DNA of 64,000 nt. Origin: Sesbania bispinosa. Taxonomy: Eukaryota; Streptophyta; Magnoliopsida; Fabales; Fabaceae. Each line of letters opens with the position of its first letter. Within the stretch, counting starts at the first letter, position 1. Where the stretch lies: NCBI GenBank assembly GCA_026901365.1, contig QLOH01000999.1, forward strand, positions 149,649 through 213,648. Direction: 5' to 3'. The translations under genes and the position numbers were made by a program. Below, in pieces: positions 12,367 through 26,543 of this stretch. The notes below the pieces were generated by a model that was not told where the DNA came from, ran no database searches, and worked only from the letters and a program-made list of their open reading frames with translations.

Positions 12367-15300
12367 AAGTTTCATGACATCAACAAGAGCTACTACTTTT
12401 ATGCTTTTATGCGTTTTTCATTGACCTTTAAAAAAAATCACGTTTCAATTCAAAATGTGTTTTGAAATTGTTGGCATAACAGAGGTACTGTCTTGAAAAG
12501 AATGACTAACCAATGTAAACAAACAAGAAAAATTCAAGCATTAAGTTATGATAGGAAAAAAAATCAAACTATATTGTGATAATATAATAGGATTGAGTTA
12601 CACCAACATCATATGTAATTATGTCAATATGGAGCAAAAAAAAAATATTCACGAACCCAATCAAATGAGCGTTGAAAACCATGGATCTCAGACTCAAAAT
12701 TATAGAAACCATGAATAAAAACATGATTACAAGAGTAAAATAAATAGAATTTGCACTATAAATTAGTCGTGAACTATTTTCTTCGGCCTCGATATTGACT
12801 CGCAAAAGCCTAGGCTAGGTAGATGCTTCATGGACACCAACATGGGGTTTTGTATCTTCTTTTCTCAGTCCTGTCATTCTCCCTCCATCTCTTTTATCTC
12901 AATCACCCTCCTCTCCTCTCTATCAGTCTCAATCTCAGTGATGTTGTTCTTCTCCATTATTTGAACCATTTCTTTTAGGTTATTTGCTTTATTTAGCTCT
13001 AAATTCTGAATTTCTTAGGCGCTTATCAGAGTTACCTTCTCCATCGGCCTTTCTCTATTTTAGGTTTGTTGTGACTTTCCAATTGTTTCTTTTTTTTTAT
13101 TTTCAAAGTGAATAAATGAGACTCTACATTATAATAAAATGAATATAGAACTATTTATTTGCAATTTTTTTATTACCTTTTTGTTTTTTAAATTTGTCCA
13201 CTTTTAATTAAAAGTGTGTGGAGTTGTTGGCACTGATTGTGATCGTGATAAAGAAATATATGTGCTAGTCATCTGGCCAATATAAACAAACAATAAATTT
13301 TTTATCTTAGGTACTTTTGGATATATTGATCTATAATATTGGGGATTGTGAGTTCGTCAAAATTTATTTGATTTCCTTTTTTGACGTGTTTTGTGTCACT
13401 CATTTGGTGGGTCTTTTGTTTGTCTGGATTGATTGTAGCATGATAAAATGTAATTAGTGCAAAATTAAACTTTGAGTGTATTAACGATTAGAAGGTAACT
13501 ATTGAATTTAGTAAAAGAAAAGAAAAAGGTTTAATGTGCATCTTTTATTTAGCCTTTAATTATAATAAAATGTAAACTTGGAGAAGAGGAACTTCTATCC
13601 ACCTGTCCAAGAGTGTGGTCCAAGATCCCTCTTTTTCCTTTTATAATGCGTGTGCGTGAAGAGTGTGAGAGAAAATAAGTGCGCGCTCAAGCGCATTACA
13701 TGCGCACTTGAGCGCCCATTCAGAGTCAAGAGGAGTGGCTTCAAATGATGTGTGCGCTCAAGCGCACTACATGAGCGTTTGAGCGCGCATTCAGATGATG
13801 CAATGGACGCTTCAGCAACTTGTGCTCTCAAGCACACTTCATGCGTGCTTGAGCGCGCCTTCAGACAATGGGCTTCTTGGCCTTTTTCTTATCTATGGTT
13901 GCTTTCTTTAAATTACTTTCCAATCCCACACCTGCAAAAGTCCATATTTCTCATCGGAATAACATCAAAACTCCAAAATAAACTAAAAATTAAAGATAAC
14001 TAAAAATAAAGCAATAAAAGAGCAATTGGGGGCAAAAGTAAGATCAATTATCATCCGAAAGTGCTAAAATTATTCCTAAAACTACTAATTCTACATTTCT
14101 ACGCACTTAACAATTATGTTGCTCTTCTCTATTATTTGAACCATTTCTTTTCTTTGTTGCTTGATTTATCTAGCCCTAAATTTCAAGTTTCATGACATCA
14201 ACAAGAGCTACTACTTTTATGCTTTTATGCGTTTTTCATTGACCTTTAAAAAAAATCACGTTTTAATTCAAAATGTGTTTTGAAATTGTTGGCATAACAG
14301 AGGTACTGTCTCGAAAAGAATGACTAACCAATATAAACAAACAAGAAAAATTCAAGCATTAAGTTATGATAGGAAAAAAAATCACTCTATATTGTGGTAA
14401 TATAGTAGGAGTGAGCTACACCAACATCATATGTAATTATCACAATATGGAGCAAACAAAATATATTCACGAACCCAATCAAATGAGCGTTGAAAACTTT
14501 GGATCTCAGACTCAAAATTATAGAAACCAGGAATAAAAACATGATTACAAGAGTAAAATAAATATAATTAGCACTATAAAATAGTCGTGAACTATTTTCT
14601 TCGACCTCGATACTGACTCGCAAAAGCCTAGGCGAGGTCGATGCTTCATGGACACCAACATGGGGTTTTGTATCTTCTCTTCTCACTCCTGTCATTCTCC
14701 CTCCATCTCTCTCATCTCAATCACCCTCCTCTCCTCTCTATCGGTCTCAATCTCAGTGATGTTGTTCTTCTTCATTATTTGAACCATTTCTTTTATGTTA
14801 TTTGCTATATTTAGCCCTAAATTCTTAATTTCTTAGACGCTTATCAAGTTACCTTCTTCATCAGCCTTTCTCTATTTTAGGTATGTTGTCACTTTCCAAT
14901 TGTTTTTTTTTTTATATTTTCAAAGTGAATAAATGAGACTCTACATTACAATAAAATTAATATAGAATTATTTATTTACAATTTTTTTATTTTTGTTTTT
15001 TAAATTTGTCCACTTTTAATTAAAAGATATGTGCTAGTCATCTGGCCAATATAAACAAACAATAAAATTTTTATCTTAGGTTCTTTTGGATATATTGATC
15101 TATAATATTGGGGATTGTGAGTTCGTGAAAATTTATTTGATTTCCTTTTTTGATGTGTTTTGTGTCACTCCTTTGGTGGGTCTTTTGTTTATCTGGATTG
15201 TTTGTAGCATGAAAAAATGTAATTAGTGCAAAATTAAACTTTGAGTGTATTAACGATTAGAAGGTAACTATTGAATTTAGTAAAAGAAAAGAAAAATATT

Positions 15301-17728
15301 TAATGTGCATCTTTTATTTAGCCTTTAATTATAATAAAATGTAAACTTGGAGAAGAGGAACTTCTATCCACCTGTCCAAGAGTGTGTTCCAAGATCACTC
15401 TTTCTCCTTTTATAATGCGTGTGTGTGAAGAGTGTGAGAGAAAACAAGTGCGTGCTCAAGCGCATTACATGCGCACTTGAGCGCCCATTCAGAGGCAAGA
15501 GGAGTGGCTTCAAATGATGTGTGCGCTCAAGCGCACTACATGCGCGTTTGAGCGCGCATTCAGATGATGCAATGGACGCTTCAGCAACTTGTGCTCTCAA
15601 GCACACTTCATGCGTTCTTGAGCGCGCCTTCAGACAATGGGCTTCTTGGCCTATTTCTTATCTATGGTTGCTTTCTTTAAATTACTTTCCAATCCCACAC
15701 CTGCAAAAGTCCATATTTCTCATCGGAATAACATCAAAACTCCAAAATAAACTAAAAATTAAAGATAACTAAAAACAAAGCAATAAAAGAGCAATTGGGG
15801 GCAAAAGTAAGATCAATTATCATCCGAAAGTGCTAAAATTATTCCTAAAACTACTAATTCTACATTTCTACGCACTTAACAATTATGTTGCTCTTCTCTA
15901 TTATTTGAACCATTTCTTTTCTTTGTTGCTTGATTTATCTAGCCCTAAATTTCAAGTTTCATGACATCAACAAGAGCTACTACTTTTATGCTTTTATGCG
16001 TTTTTCATTGACCTTTAAAAAAAATCACGTTTTAATTCAAAATGTGTTTTGAAATTGTTGGCATAACAGAGGTACTGTCTCGAAAAGAATGACTAACCAA
16101 TATAAACAAACAAGAAAAATTCAAGCATTAAGTTATGATAGGAAAAAAAATCACTCTATATTGTGGTAATATAGTAGGAGTGAGCTACACCAACATCATA
16201 TGTAATTATCACAATATGGAGCAAACAAAATATATTCACGAACCCAATCAAATGAGCGTTGAAAACTTTGGATCTCAGACTCAAAATTATAGAAACCAGG
16301 AATAAAAACATGATTACAAGAGTAAAATAAATATAATTAGCACTATAAAATAGTCGTGAACTATTTTCTTCGACCTCGATACTGACTCGCAAAAGCCTAG
16401 GCGAGGTCGATGCTTCATGGACACCAACATGGGGTTTTGTATCTTCTCTTCTCACTCCTGTCATTCTCCCTCCATCTCTCTCATCTCAATCACCCTCCTC
16501 TCCTCTCTATCGGTCTCAATCTCAGTGATGTTGTTCTTCTTCATTATTTGAACCATTTCTTTTATGTTATTTGCTATATTTAGCCCTAAATTCTTAATTT
16601 CTTAGACGCTTATCACAGTTACCTTCTTCATCAGCCTTTCTCTATTTTAGGTATGTTGTCACTTTCCAATTGTTTCTTTTTTTTTTTTATATTTTCAAAG
16701 TGAATAAATGAGACTCTACATTACAATAAAATTAATATAGAATTATTTATTTACAATTTTTTTATTTTTGTTTTTTAAATTTGTCCACTTTTAATTAAAA
16801 GATATGTGCTAGTCATCTGGCCAATATAAACAAACAATAAAATTTTTATCTTAGGTTCTTTTGGATATATTGATCTATAATATTGGGGATTGTGAGTTCG
16901 TGAAAATTTATTTGATTTCCTTTTTTGATGTGTTTTGTGTCACTCCTTTGGTGGGTCTTTTGATTATCTGGATTGTTTGTAGCATGAAAAAATGTAATTA
17001 GTGCAAAATTAAACTTTGAGTGTATTAACGATTAGAAGGTAACTATTGAATTTAGTAAAAGAAAAGAAAAATATTTAATGTGCATCTTTTATTTAGCCTT
17101 TAATTATAATAAAATGTAAACTTGGAGAAGAGGAACTTCTATCCACCTGTCCAAGAGTGTGTTCCAAGATCCCTCTTTTTCCTTTTATAATGCGTGTGTG
17201 TGAAGAGTGTGAGAGAAAACAAGTGCGTGCTCAAGCGCATTACATGCGCACTTGAGCGCCCATTCAGAGGCAAGAGGAGTGGCTTCAAATGATGTCTGCG
17301 CTCAAGCGCCCTACATGCGCGTTTGAGCGCGCATTCAGATGATGCAATGGACGCTTCAGCAACTTGTGCTCTCAAGCACACTTCATGCGTTCTTGAGTGC
17401 GCCTTCAGACAATGGGCTTCTTGGCCTTTTTCTTATCAATGGTTGTTTTCTTTAAATTACTTTCCAATCCCACACCTGCAAAAGTCCATATTTCTCATCG
17501 GAATAACATCAAAACTCCAAAATAAACTAAAAATTAAAGATAACTAAAAACAAAGCAATAAAAGAGCAATTGGGGGCAAAAGTAAGAACAATTATCATCC
17601 CAAAGTGCTAAAATTATGCCTAAAACTACTAATTCTACATTTTTATGCACTTAACATTTATGTTGCTCTTCTCTATTATTTGAACCATTTCTTTTCTTTG
17701 TTGTTTGATTTATCTAGCCCTAAATTTC
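12367..17728. repeat. Higher-order trimer, copy 3, with chimeric last monomer
   Basis: Monomers start at 12367 (A), 14185 (B) and 15954. The first two and the start of the third match copies 1 and 2. After about 16.7-16.9 kb the third monomer stops carrying the C variants (it has TATTGGGGATTG, GATTTCCTTT, GTTTGTAGCATG) and resembles the single monomers to its right. The regular trimer therefore ends inside this monomer, probably at a recombination junction. Confidence 0.85.
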
Positions 17729-19499
17729 AAGTTTCATGACATCAACAAGAGCTACTACTTTTATGCTTTTATGCGTTTTTCATTGACCTTTAAAAAAAAT
17801 CACGTTTTAATTCAAAATGTGTTTTGAAATTGTTGGCATAACAGAGGTACTGTCTTGAAAAGAATGACTAACCAATATAAACAAACAAGAAAAATTCAAG
17901 CATTAAATTATGATAGGAAAAAAATCACTCTATATTGTGGTAATATAGTAGGATTGAGCTACACCAACATCATATGTAATTATGACAATATGGAGCAAAC
18001 AAAATATATTCACGAACCCAATCAAATGAGCGTTGAAAACTTTGGATCTCAGACTCAAAATTATAGAAACCAGGAATAAAAACATGATTACAAGAGTAAA
18101 ATAAATATAATTAGCACTATAAAATAGTCGTGAACTATTTTCTTAAGCCTCGATACTGACTCGCAAAAGCCTAGGCGAGGTCGATGCTTCATGGACACCA
18201 ACATGGGGTTTTGTATCTTCTCTTCTCAGTCCTGTCATTCTCCCTCCATCTCTCTCATCTCAATCACCCTCCTCTCCTCTCTATCGGTCTCAATCTCAGT
18301 GATGTTGTTCTTCTCCATTATTTGAACCATTTCTTTTATGTTATTTGCTATGTTTAGCCCTAAATTCTGAATTTCTTAGACGCTCATCAGAGTTACCTTC
18401 TCCATCAGCCTTTCTCTATTTTAGGTATGTTGTCACTTTCCAATTGTTTCTTTTTTTTTTATATTTTCAAAGTGAATAAATGAGACTCTACATTTCAATA
18501 AAAATAATATAGAATTATTTATTTACAATTTTTTTATTTTTGTTTTTTAAATTTGTCCACTTTTAATTAAAAGATATGTGCTAGTCATCTGGCCAATATA
18601 AACAAACAATAAATTTTTATCTTAGGTTCTTTTGGATATATTGATCTATAATATTGGGGATTGTGAGTTCGTGAAAATTTATTTGATTTCCTTTTTTGAT
18701 GTGTTTTGTGTCACTCCTTTGGTGGGTCTTTTGTTTATCTGGATTGTTTGTAGCATGAAAAAATGTAATTAGTGCAAAATTAAACTTTGAGTGTATTAAC
18801 GATTAGAAGGTAAGTATTGAATTTAGTAAAAGAAAAGAAAAATATTTAATGTGCATCTTTTATTTAGCCTTTAATTATAATAAAATGTAAACTTGGAGAA
18901 GAGGAACTTCTATCCACCTGTCCAAGAGTGTGTTCCAAGATCCCTCATTTTCCTGTTATAATGCGTGTGTGTGAAGAGTGTGAGAGAAAATAAGTGCGTG
19001 CTTAAGCGCATTACATGCGCACTTGAGCGCCCATTCAGAGGCAAGAGGAGTGGCTTCAAATGATGTGTGCGCTCAAGCGCACTACATGCGCGTTTGAGCG
19101 CGCATTCAGATGATGCAATGGACGCTTCAGCAACTTGTGCTCTCAAGCACACTTCATGCGTTCTTGAGCGCGCCTTCAGACAATGGGCTTCTTTGCCTTT
19201 TTCTTATCTATGGTTGCTTTCTTTAAATTACTTTCCAATCCCACACCTGCAAAAGTCCATATTTCTCATCGAAATAACATCAAAACTCCAAAATAAACTA
19301 AAAATTATTGATAACTAAAAATAAAGCAATAAAAGAGCAATTGGGGGCAAAAGTAAGAACAATTATCATCCGAAAGTGCTAAAATTATGCCTAAAACTAC
19401 TGATTCTACATTTCTACGCACTTAACAATTATGTTGCTCTTCTCTATTATTTGAACCATTTCTTTTCTTTGTTGCTTGATTTATCTAGCCCTAAATTTC
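17729..19499. repeat. Diverged single monomer
   Basis: A 1771-bp unit with private variants, for example CTTAAGCCTCGAT near 18143 and TGTTATAATGCG near 18954. It does not repeat the 5360-bp pattern. An A7 run near 17918 (A8 in most units) keeps a short plus-strand frame open here. Confidence 0.9.
17864..18079 (+). other. Conserved short open frame in array monomer, coding doubtful
   Basis: An ATG-initiated frame of 71 codons, lysine- and asparagine-rich, with no recognised family. It stays open in this unit and in the unit at 21271 (21407-21619) because both have an A7 run after TATGATAGG. Most other units have A8 there, which shifts the frame. It could be the remnant of an ancestral coding segment of the amplified element or a chance frame. 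There is no recognisable promoter, splice pattern or domain, so I do not call it a gene. Confidence 0.2.
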
Positions 19500-21270
19500 A
19501 AGTTTCATGACATCAACAAGAGCTACTACTTTTATGCTTTTATGCGTTTTTCATTGACCTTTAAAAAAAATCACGTTTCAATTCAAAATGTGTTTTGAAA
19601 TTGTTGGCATAACAGAGGTACTGTCTTGAAAAGAATGACTAACCAATATAAACAAACAAGAAAATTCAAGCATTAAGTTATGATAGGAAAAAAATCACTC
19701 TATATTGTGATAATATAATAGGATTGAGTTACACCAACATCATATATAATTATGACAATATGCAGTAAACAAAAATATTCACGAACCCAATCAAATGAGC
19801 GTTGAAAACTTTGGATCTCAGACTCAAAATTATAGAAACTAGGAATAAAACATGATCACAAGAGTAAAATAAATATAATTAGCACTATGAATTAGTTGTG
19901 AACTATTTTCTTCGGCCTCGATACTGACTCACATAAGCCTAGGCTAGGTAGATGCTTCATGGACACCAACATGGGGTTTTGTATCTTCTCTTCTCAGTCC
20001 TGTCATTCTCCCTCCATCTCTCTCATCTCAATCACCCTCCTCTCCTCTCTATCAGTCTCAATCTCAGTGATGTTGTTCTTCTCCATTATTTCAACCATTT
20101 CTTTTAGGTTATTTGCTTTATTTAGCCCTAAATTCTGAATTTCTTAGACGCTTATCAGAGTTACCTTCTCCATCGGCCTTTCTATATTTTAGGTTTGTTG
20201 TCACTTTCCAATTGTGTCTTTTTTTTTATATTTTCAAAGTGAATAAATGAGACTCTACATTACAATAAAATGAATATAGAATTATTTATTTGCAATTTTT
20301 TTATTACCTTTTTGTTTTTTAAATTTGTCCACTTTTAATTAAAAGATATGTGATAGTCATCTGGTCAATATAAACAAACAATAAAATTTTTATCTTAGCT
20401 TCTTTTGGATATATTGATCTATAATATTGGGGATTGTGAGTTCGTGAAAATTTATTTGATTTCCTTTTTTGATGTGTTTTGTGTCACACCTTTGGTGGGT
20501 CTTTTGTTTATCTGGATTGTTTGTAGCATGAAAAATGTAATTAGTGCAAAATTAAACTTTGAGTGTATTAACGATTAGAAGGTAACTATTGAATTTAGTA
20601 AAAGAAAAGAAAAATATTTAATGTGCATCTTTTATTTAGCCTTTAATTATAATAAAATGTAACTTGGAGAAGAGGAACTTCTATCCACCTGTCCAAGAGT
20701 GTGTTCCAAGATCCCTCCTTTTCCTTTTATAATGCGTGTGTGTGAAGAGTGTGAGAGAAAATAAGTGCGTGCTCAAGCGCATTACATGCGCACTTGAGCG
20801 CCCATTCAGAGGCAAGAGGAGTGGCTTCAAATGATGTGTGCGCTCAAGCGCACTACATGCGCGTTTGAGCGCACATTCAGATGATGCAATGGACGCTTCA
20901 GCAACTTGTGCTCTCAAGCACACTTCATGCGTTCTTGTGCGCGCCTTCAAACAATGGGCTTCTTGGCCTTTTTCTTATTTATGGTTGCTTTCTTTAAATT
21001 ACTTTCCAATCCCACACCTGCAAAAGTCCATATTTCTCATCGGAATAACATCAAAACTCCAAAATAAACTAAAAATTAAAGATAACTAAAAACAAAGCAA
21101 TAAAAGAGCAATTGGGGGCAAAAGTAAGAACAATTATCATCCCAAAGTGCTAAAATTATGCCTAAAACTACTAATTCTACATTTCTATGCACTTAACATT
21201 TATGTTGCTCTTCTCTATTATTTGAACCATTTCTTTTCTTTGTTGTTTGATTTATCTAGCCCTAAATTTC
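19500..21270. repeat. Diverged single monomer
   Basis: A 1771-bp unit with private substitutions (ATGCAGTAAACA near 19760, GTGTCTTTTTTT near 20214, CTTGTGCGCGCC near 20934). It lies outside the trimer pattern. Confidence 0.9.
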
Positions 21271-22905
21271 AAGTTTCATGACATCAACAAGAGCTACTAC
21301 TTTTATGCTTTTATGCGTTTTTCATTGACTTTTAAAAAAAATCACGTTTTAATTCAAAATGTGTTTTTGAAATTTTTGGCATAACAGAGGTACTGTCTTG
21401 AAAAGAATGACTAACCAATATAAACAAACAAGAAAAATTCAAGCATTAAGTTATGATAGGAAAAAAATCACTCTATATTGTGGTAATATAGTAGGATTGA
21501 GCTACACCAACATCATATGTAATTATGACAATATGGAGCAAACAAAATATATTCATGAACCCAATCAAATGAGCGTTGAAAAATATGGATCTCAGACTCA
21601 AAATTATAGAAACCAGTAATAAAAACATTATTACAAGAGTAAAATAAATATAATTAGCACTATAAAATAGTCGTGAACTATTTTCTTCGGCCTCGATACT
21701 GACTCGCAAAGCCTAGGCGAGGTCGATGCTTCATGGACACCAACATGGGGTTTTGTATCTTCTCTTCTCAGTCCTGTCATTCTCCCTCCATCTCTCTCAT
21801 CTCAATCACCCTCCTCTCCTCTCTATCAGTCTCAATCTCAGTAATGTTGTTCTTCTCCATTATTTGAACCATTTCTTTTATGTTATTTGCTTTATTTAGC
21901 CCTTAATTCTGAATTTCTTAGACGCTCATCAGAGTTACCTTCTCCATCAGCCTTTCTCTATTTTAGGTATGTTGTCACCTTCCAATTGTTTCTTTTTTTT
22001 TTATATTTTCAAAGTGAATAAATGAGACTCTACATTACAATAAAATGAATATAGAATTATTTATTTGTAATTTTTTTAATACCTTTTTGTTTTTTAAATT
22101 TGTCCACTTTTCATTAAAAGTGTGTGGAGTTGTTGGCACTGATTGTTATTGTGATGAATGAGAAAATATAATTAGTGCAAAACTAAACTTTGAGTGTATT
22201 AACAATTAAAAGGTAACAATTGAATTTAGTAAAATAAAAGAAAAAGGTTTAATGTGCATCTTTTATTTAGCCTTTAGTTATAATAAAATGTAAACTTGGA
22301 GAAGAGGAACTTCTATCCACCTGTCCAAGAGTGTGTTCCAAGATCCCTCTTTTTCCTTTTATAATATGCGTGTGCATGAAGAGTGTGAGAGAAAATAAGT
22401 TCGCGCTCAAGCGCATTATATGCGCACTTGAGCGCCCATTCAGAGTCAAGAGGAGTGGCTTCAAATGATGTGTGCGCTCAAGCGCACTACATGCGCGTTT
22501 GAGCGCGCATTCAGATGATGCAATGGACGCTTCAGCAACTTGTGCTCTCAAGCACACTTCATGCGTGCTTGAGCGCGCCTTCAGACAATGGGCTTCTTGG
22601 CCTTTTTCTTATCAATGTTTGTTTTCTTTAAATTACTTTCCAATCCCACACCTGCAAAAGTCCATATTTCTCATCGGAATAACATCAAAACTCCAAAATA
22701 AACTAAAAATTAAAGATAACTAAAAATAAAGCAATAAAAGAGCAATTGGGGGCAAAAGTAAGAACAATTATAATCCCAAAGTGCTAAAATTATGCCTAAA
22801 ACTACTAATTCTACATTTCTACGCACTTAACAGTTATGTTGCTCTTGTCTATTATTTGAACCATTTCTTTTCTTTTGTTGTTTGATTTATCTAGCCCTAA
22901 ATTTC
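21271..22905. repeat. Diverged single monomer with ~185-bp internal deletion
   Basis: The unit is 1635 bp. Near 22150 the sequence runs from GATTGTTATTGTGATGAATG straight into GAGAAAATATAATTAGTGC. It lacks the segment that in other units holds the CATCTGGCCAATATAAAC to TTTGTAGCATG part. Confidence 0.88.
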
Positions 22906-24724
22906 AAGTTTCATGACATCAACAAGAGCTACTACTTTTATGCTTTTATGCGTTTTTCATTGACCTTTAAAAAAAATCACGTTTCAATTCAAAATGTGTT
23001 TTGAGATTGTTGGAATAACAAAGGTACTGTCTTGAAAAGAATGACTAACCAATATAAACAAACAAGAAAAATTCAAGCATTAAGTTATGATAGGAAAAAA
23101 AATCACTCTATATTGTGATAATATAATAGGATTGAGTTACACCAACATCATATATAATTATGACAATATGGAGCAAACAAAAAATATTCACGAACCCAAT
23201 CAAATGAGCGTTGAAAACTTTGGATCTCAGACTCAAAATTATAGAAACCAGGAATAAAAACATGATTACAAGAGTAAAATAAATATAATTAGCACTATAA
23301 ATTAGTCGTGAACTATTTTCTTCGGCCTCGATACTGACTCGCAAAAGCCTAGGCTAGGTAGATGCTTCATGGACACCAACATGGGGTTTTGTATCTTCTC
23401 TTCTCAGTCCTGTCATTCTCCCTCCATCTGTCTCATCTCAATCACCCTCCTCTCCTCTCTATCAGTCTCAATCTCAGTGATGTTGTTCTTCTCCATTATT
23501 TCAACCATTTCTTTTAGGTTATTTGCTTTATTTAGCCCTAAATTCTGAATTTCTTAGACACTTATCAGAGTTACCTTCTCCATCAGCCTTTCTCTATTTT
23601 AGGTTTGTTGTCACTTTCCAATTGTTTCTTTTTTTTTATATTTTCAAAGTGAATAAATGAGACTCTACATTACAATAAAATGAATATAGAATTATTTATT
23701 TGCAATTTTTTATTACCTTTTTGTTTTTTAAATTTGTCCACTTTTAATTAAAAGTGTGTGGAGTTGTTGGCACTAATTGTGATCGTGATAAAGAAATATA
23801 TGTGCTAGTCATCTAGCCAATATAAACAAACAATAAAATTTTTATCTTAGGTAATTTTGGATATATTGATCTATAATATTGGGGATTGTGAGTTCGTGAA
23901 AATTTATTTGATTTCCTTTTTTGCTGTGTTTTGTGTCACTCCTTTGGTGGGTCTTTTGTTTGTCTGGATTGGTTGTAGCATGAGAAAATGTAATTAGTGC
24001 AAAATTAAACTTTGAGTGTATTAACGATTAGAAGGTAACTATTGAATTTAGTAAAAGAAAAGAAAAAGGTTTAATGTGCATCTTTTATTTAGCCTTTAAT
24101 TATAATAAAATGTAAGCTTGGAGAAGAGGAACCTCTATCCACCTGTCCAAGAGTGTGGTCCAAGATCCCTCTTTTTCCTTTTATAATGCGTGTGTGTGAA
24201 GAGTGTGAGAGAAAATAAGTGCGCGCTCAAGCGCATTACATGCGCACTTGAGCGCCCATTCAGAGTCAAGAGGAGTGGCTTCAAATGATGTGTGCGCTCA
24301 AGCGCACTACATGAGCCTTTGAGCGCGCATTCAGATGATGCAATGGACGCTTCGGTAACTTGTGCTCTCAAGCACACTTCATGCGTGCTTGAGCGCGCCT
24401 TGAGACAATGGGCTTCTTGGCCTTTTTCTTATCTATGGTTGCTTTCTTTAAATTACTTTCCAATCCCACACCTGCAAAAGTCCATATTTCTCATCGGAAT
24501 AACATCAAAACTCCAAAATAAACTAAAAATTAAAGATAACTAAAAATAAAGCAATAAAAGAGCAATTGGGGGCAAAAGTAAGAACAATTATAATCCCAAA
24601 GTGCTAAAATTATGCCTAAAACTACTAATTCTACATTTCTACGCACTTAACAGTTATGTTGCTCTTGTCTATTATTTGAACCATTTCTTTTCTTTGTTGT
24701 TTGATTTATCTAGCCCTAAATTTC
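22906..24724. repeat. Single monomer, long (1819 bp) form
   Basis: It keeps the 44-bp segment with TGTGGAGTTGTTGGCACT near 23757, as in A monomers. It shares ACAAAGGTACTGTC and TTGGAATAACA with the next unit, so the two look like an older duplicated pair. Confidence 0.9.
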
Positions 24725-26543
24725 AAGTTTCATGACATCAACAAGAGCTACTACTTTTATGCTTTTATGCGTTTTTCATTGACCTTTAAAAAAAATCACG
24801 TTTCAATTCAAAATGTGTTTTGAGATTGTTGGAATAACAAAGGTACTGTCTTGAAAAGAATGACTAACCAATATAAAAAAACAAGAAAAATTCAAGCATT
24901 AAGTTATGATAGGAAAAAAAATCACTCTATATTGTGATAATATAATAGGATTGAGTTACACCAACATCATATATAATTAAGACAATATGGAGCAAACAAA
25001 AAATATTCACGAACCCAATCAAATGAGCGTTGAAAACTTTGGATCTCAGACTCAAAATTATAGAAACCAGGAATAAAAACATGATTACAAGAGTAAAATA
25101 AATATAATTAGCACTATAAATTAGTCGTGAACTATTTTCTTCGGCCTCGATACTGACTCGCAAAAGCCTAGGCTAGGTAGATGCTTCATGGACACTAACA
25201 TGGGGTTTTGTATCTTCTCTTCTCACTCCTGTCATTCTCCCTCCATCTGTCTCATCTCAATCACCCTCCTCTCCTCTCTATCAGTCTCAATCTCAGTGAT
25301 GTTGTTCTTCTCCATTATTTCAACCATTTCTTTTAGGTTATTTGCTTTATTTAGCCCTAAATTATGAATTTCTTAGACACTTATCAGAGTTACCTTTTCC
25401 ATCAGCCTTTCTCTATTTTAGGTTTGTTGTCACTTTCCAATTGTTTCTTTTTTTTATATTTTCAAAGTGAATAAATGAGACTCTACATTACAATAAAATG
25501 AATATAGAATTATTTATTTGCAATTTTTTATTACCTTTTTGTTTTTTAAATTTGTCCACTTTTAATTAAAAGTGTGTGGAGTTGGTGGCACTGATTGTGA
25601 TCGTGATAAAGAAATATACGTGCTAGTCATCTGGCCAATATAAACAAACAATAAAATTTTTATCTTAGGTACTTTTGGATATATAGATCTATAATATTGG
25701 GGATTGTGAGTTCGTGAAAATTTATTTGATTTCCTTTTTTGCTGTGTTTTGTGTCACTCCTTTGGTGGGTCTTTTGTTTGTCTGGATTGATTGTAGCATG
25801 AGAAAATGTAGTTAGTGTAAAACTAAACTTTGAGTGTATTAACGATTAGAAGGTAACTATTGAATTTAGTAAAAGAAAAGAAAAAGATTTAATGTGCATC
25901 TTTTATTTAGCCTTTAATTATAATAAAATGTAAACTTGGAGAAGAGGAACTTCTATCCACCTGTCCAAGAGTGTGTTCCAAGATCACTCTTTTTCCTTTT
26001 ATAATGCGTGTGCGTGAAGAGTGTGAGAGAAAATAAGTGCGCGCTCAAGCGCATTACATCCGCACTTGAGCGCCCATTCAGAGTCAAGAGGAGTGGCTTC
26101 AAATGATGTGTGCGCTCAAGCGCACTACATGAGCGTTTGAGCGCGCATTCAGATGATGCAATGGACTCTTCGGTAACTTGTGCTCTCAAGCACACTTCAT
26201 GCGTGCTTGAGCGCGCCTTCAGACAATGGGCTTCTTGGCCTTTTTCTTATCTATGGTTGCTTTCTTTAAATTTCTTTCCAATCCCACACCTGCAAAAGTC
26301 CATATTTCTCATCGGAATAACATCAAAACTCCAAAATAAACTAAAAATTAAAGATAACTAAAAACAAAGCAATAAAAGAGCAATTGGGGGCAAAAGTAAG
26401 AACAATTATCATCCCAAAGTGCTAAAATTATGCCTAAAAACTACTAATTCTACATTTCTACGCACTTAACAGTTATGTTGCTCTTCTCTATTATTTGAAC
26501 CATTTCTTTTCTTCGTTGTTTGATTTATCTAGACCTAAATTTC
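24725..26543. repeat. Single monomer, long (1819 bp) form
   Basis: Closest by eye to the preceding unit, with private changes (ATATAGATCTAT near 25681, CATTACATCCGC near 26052). The 44-bp segment is present near 25575. Confidence 0.9.
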
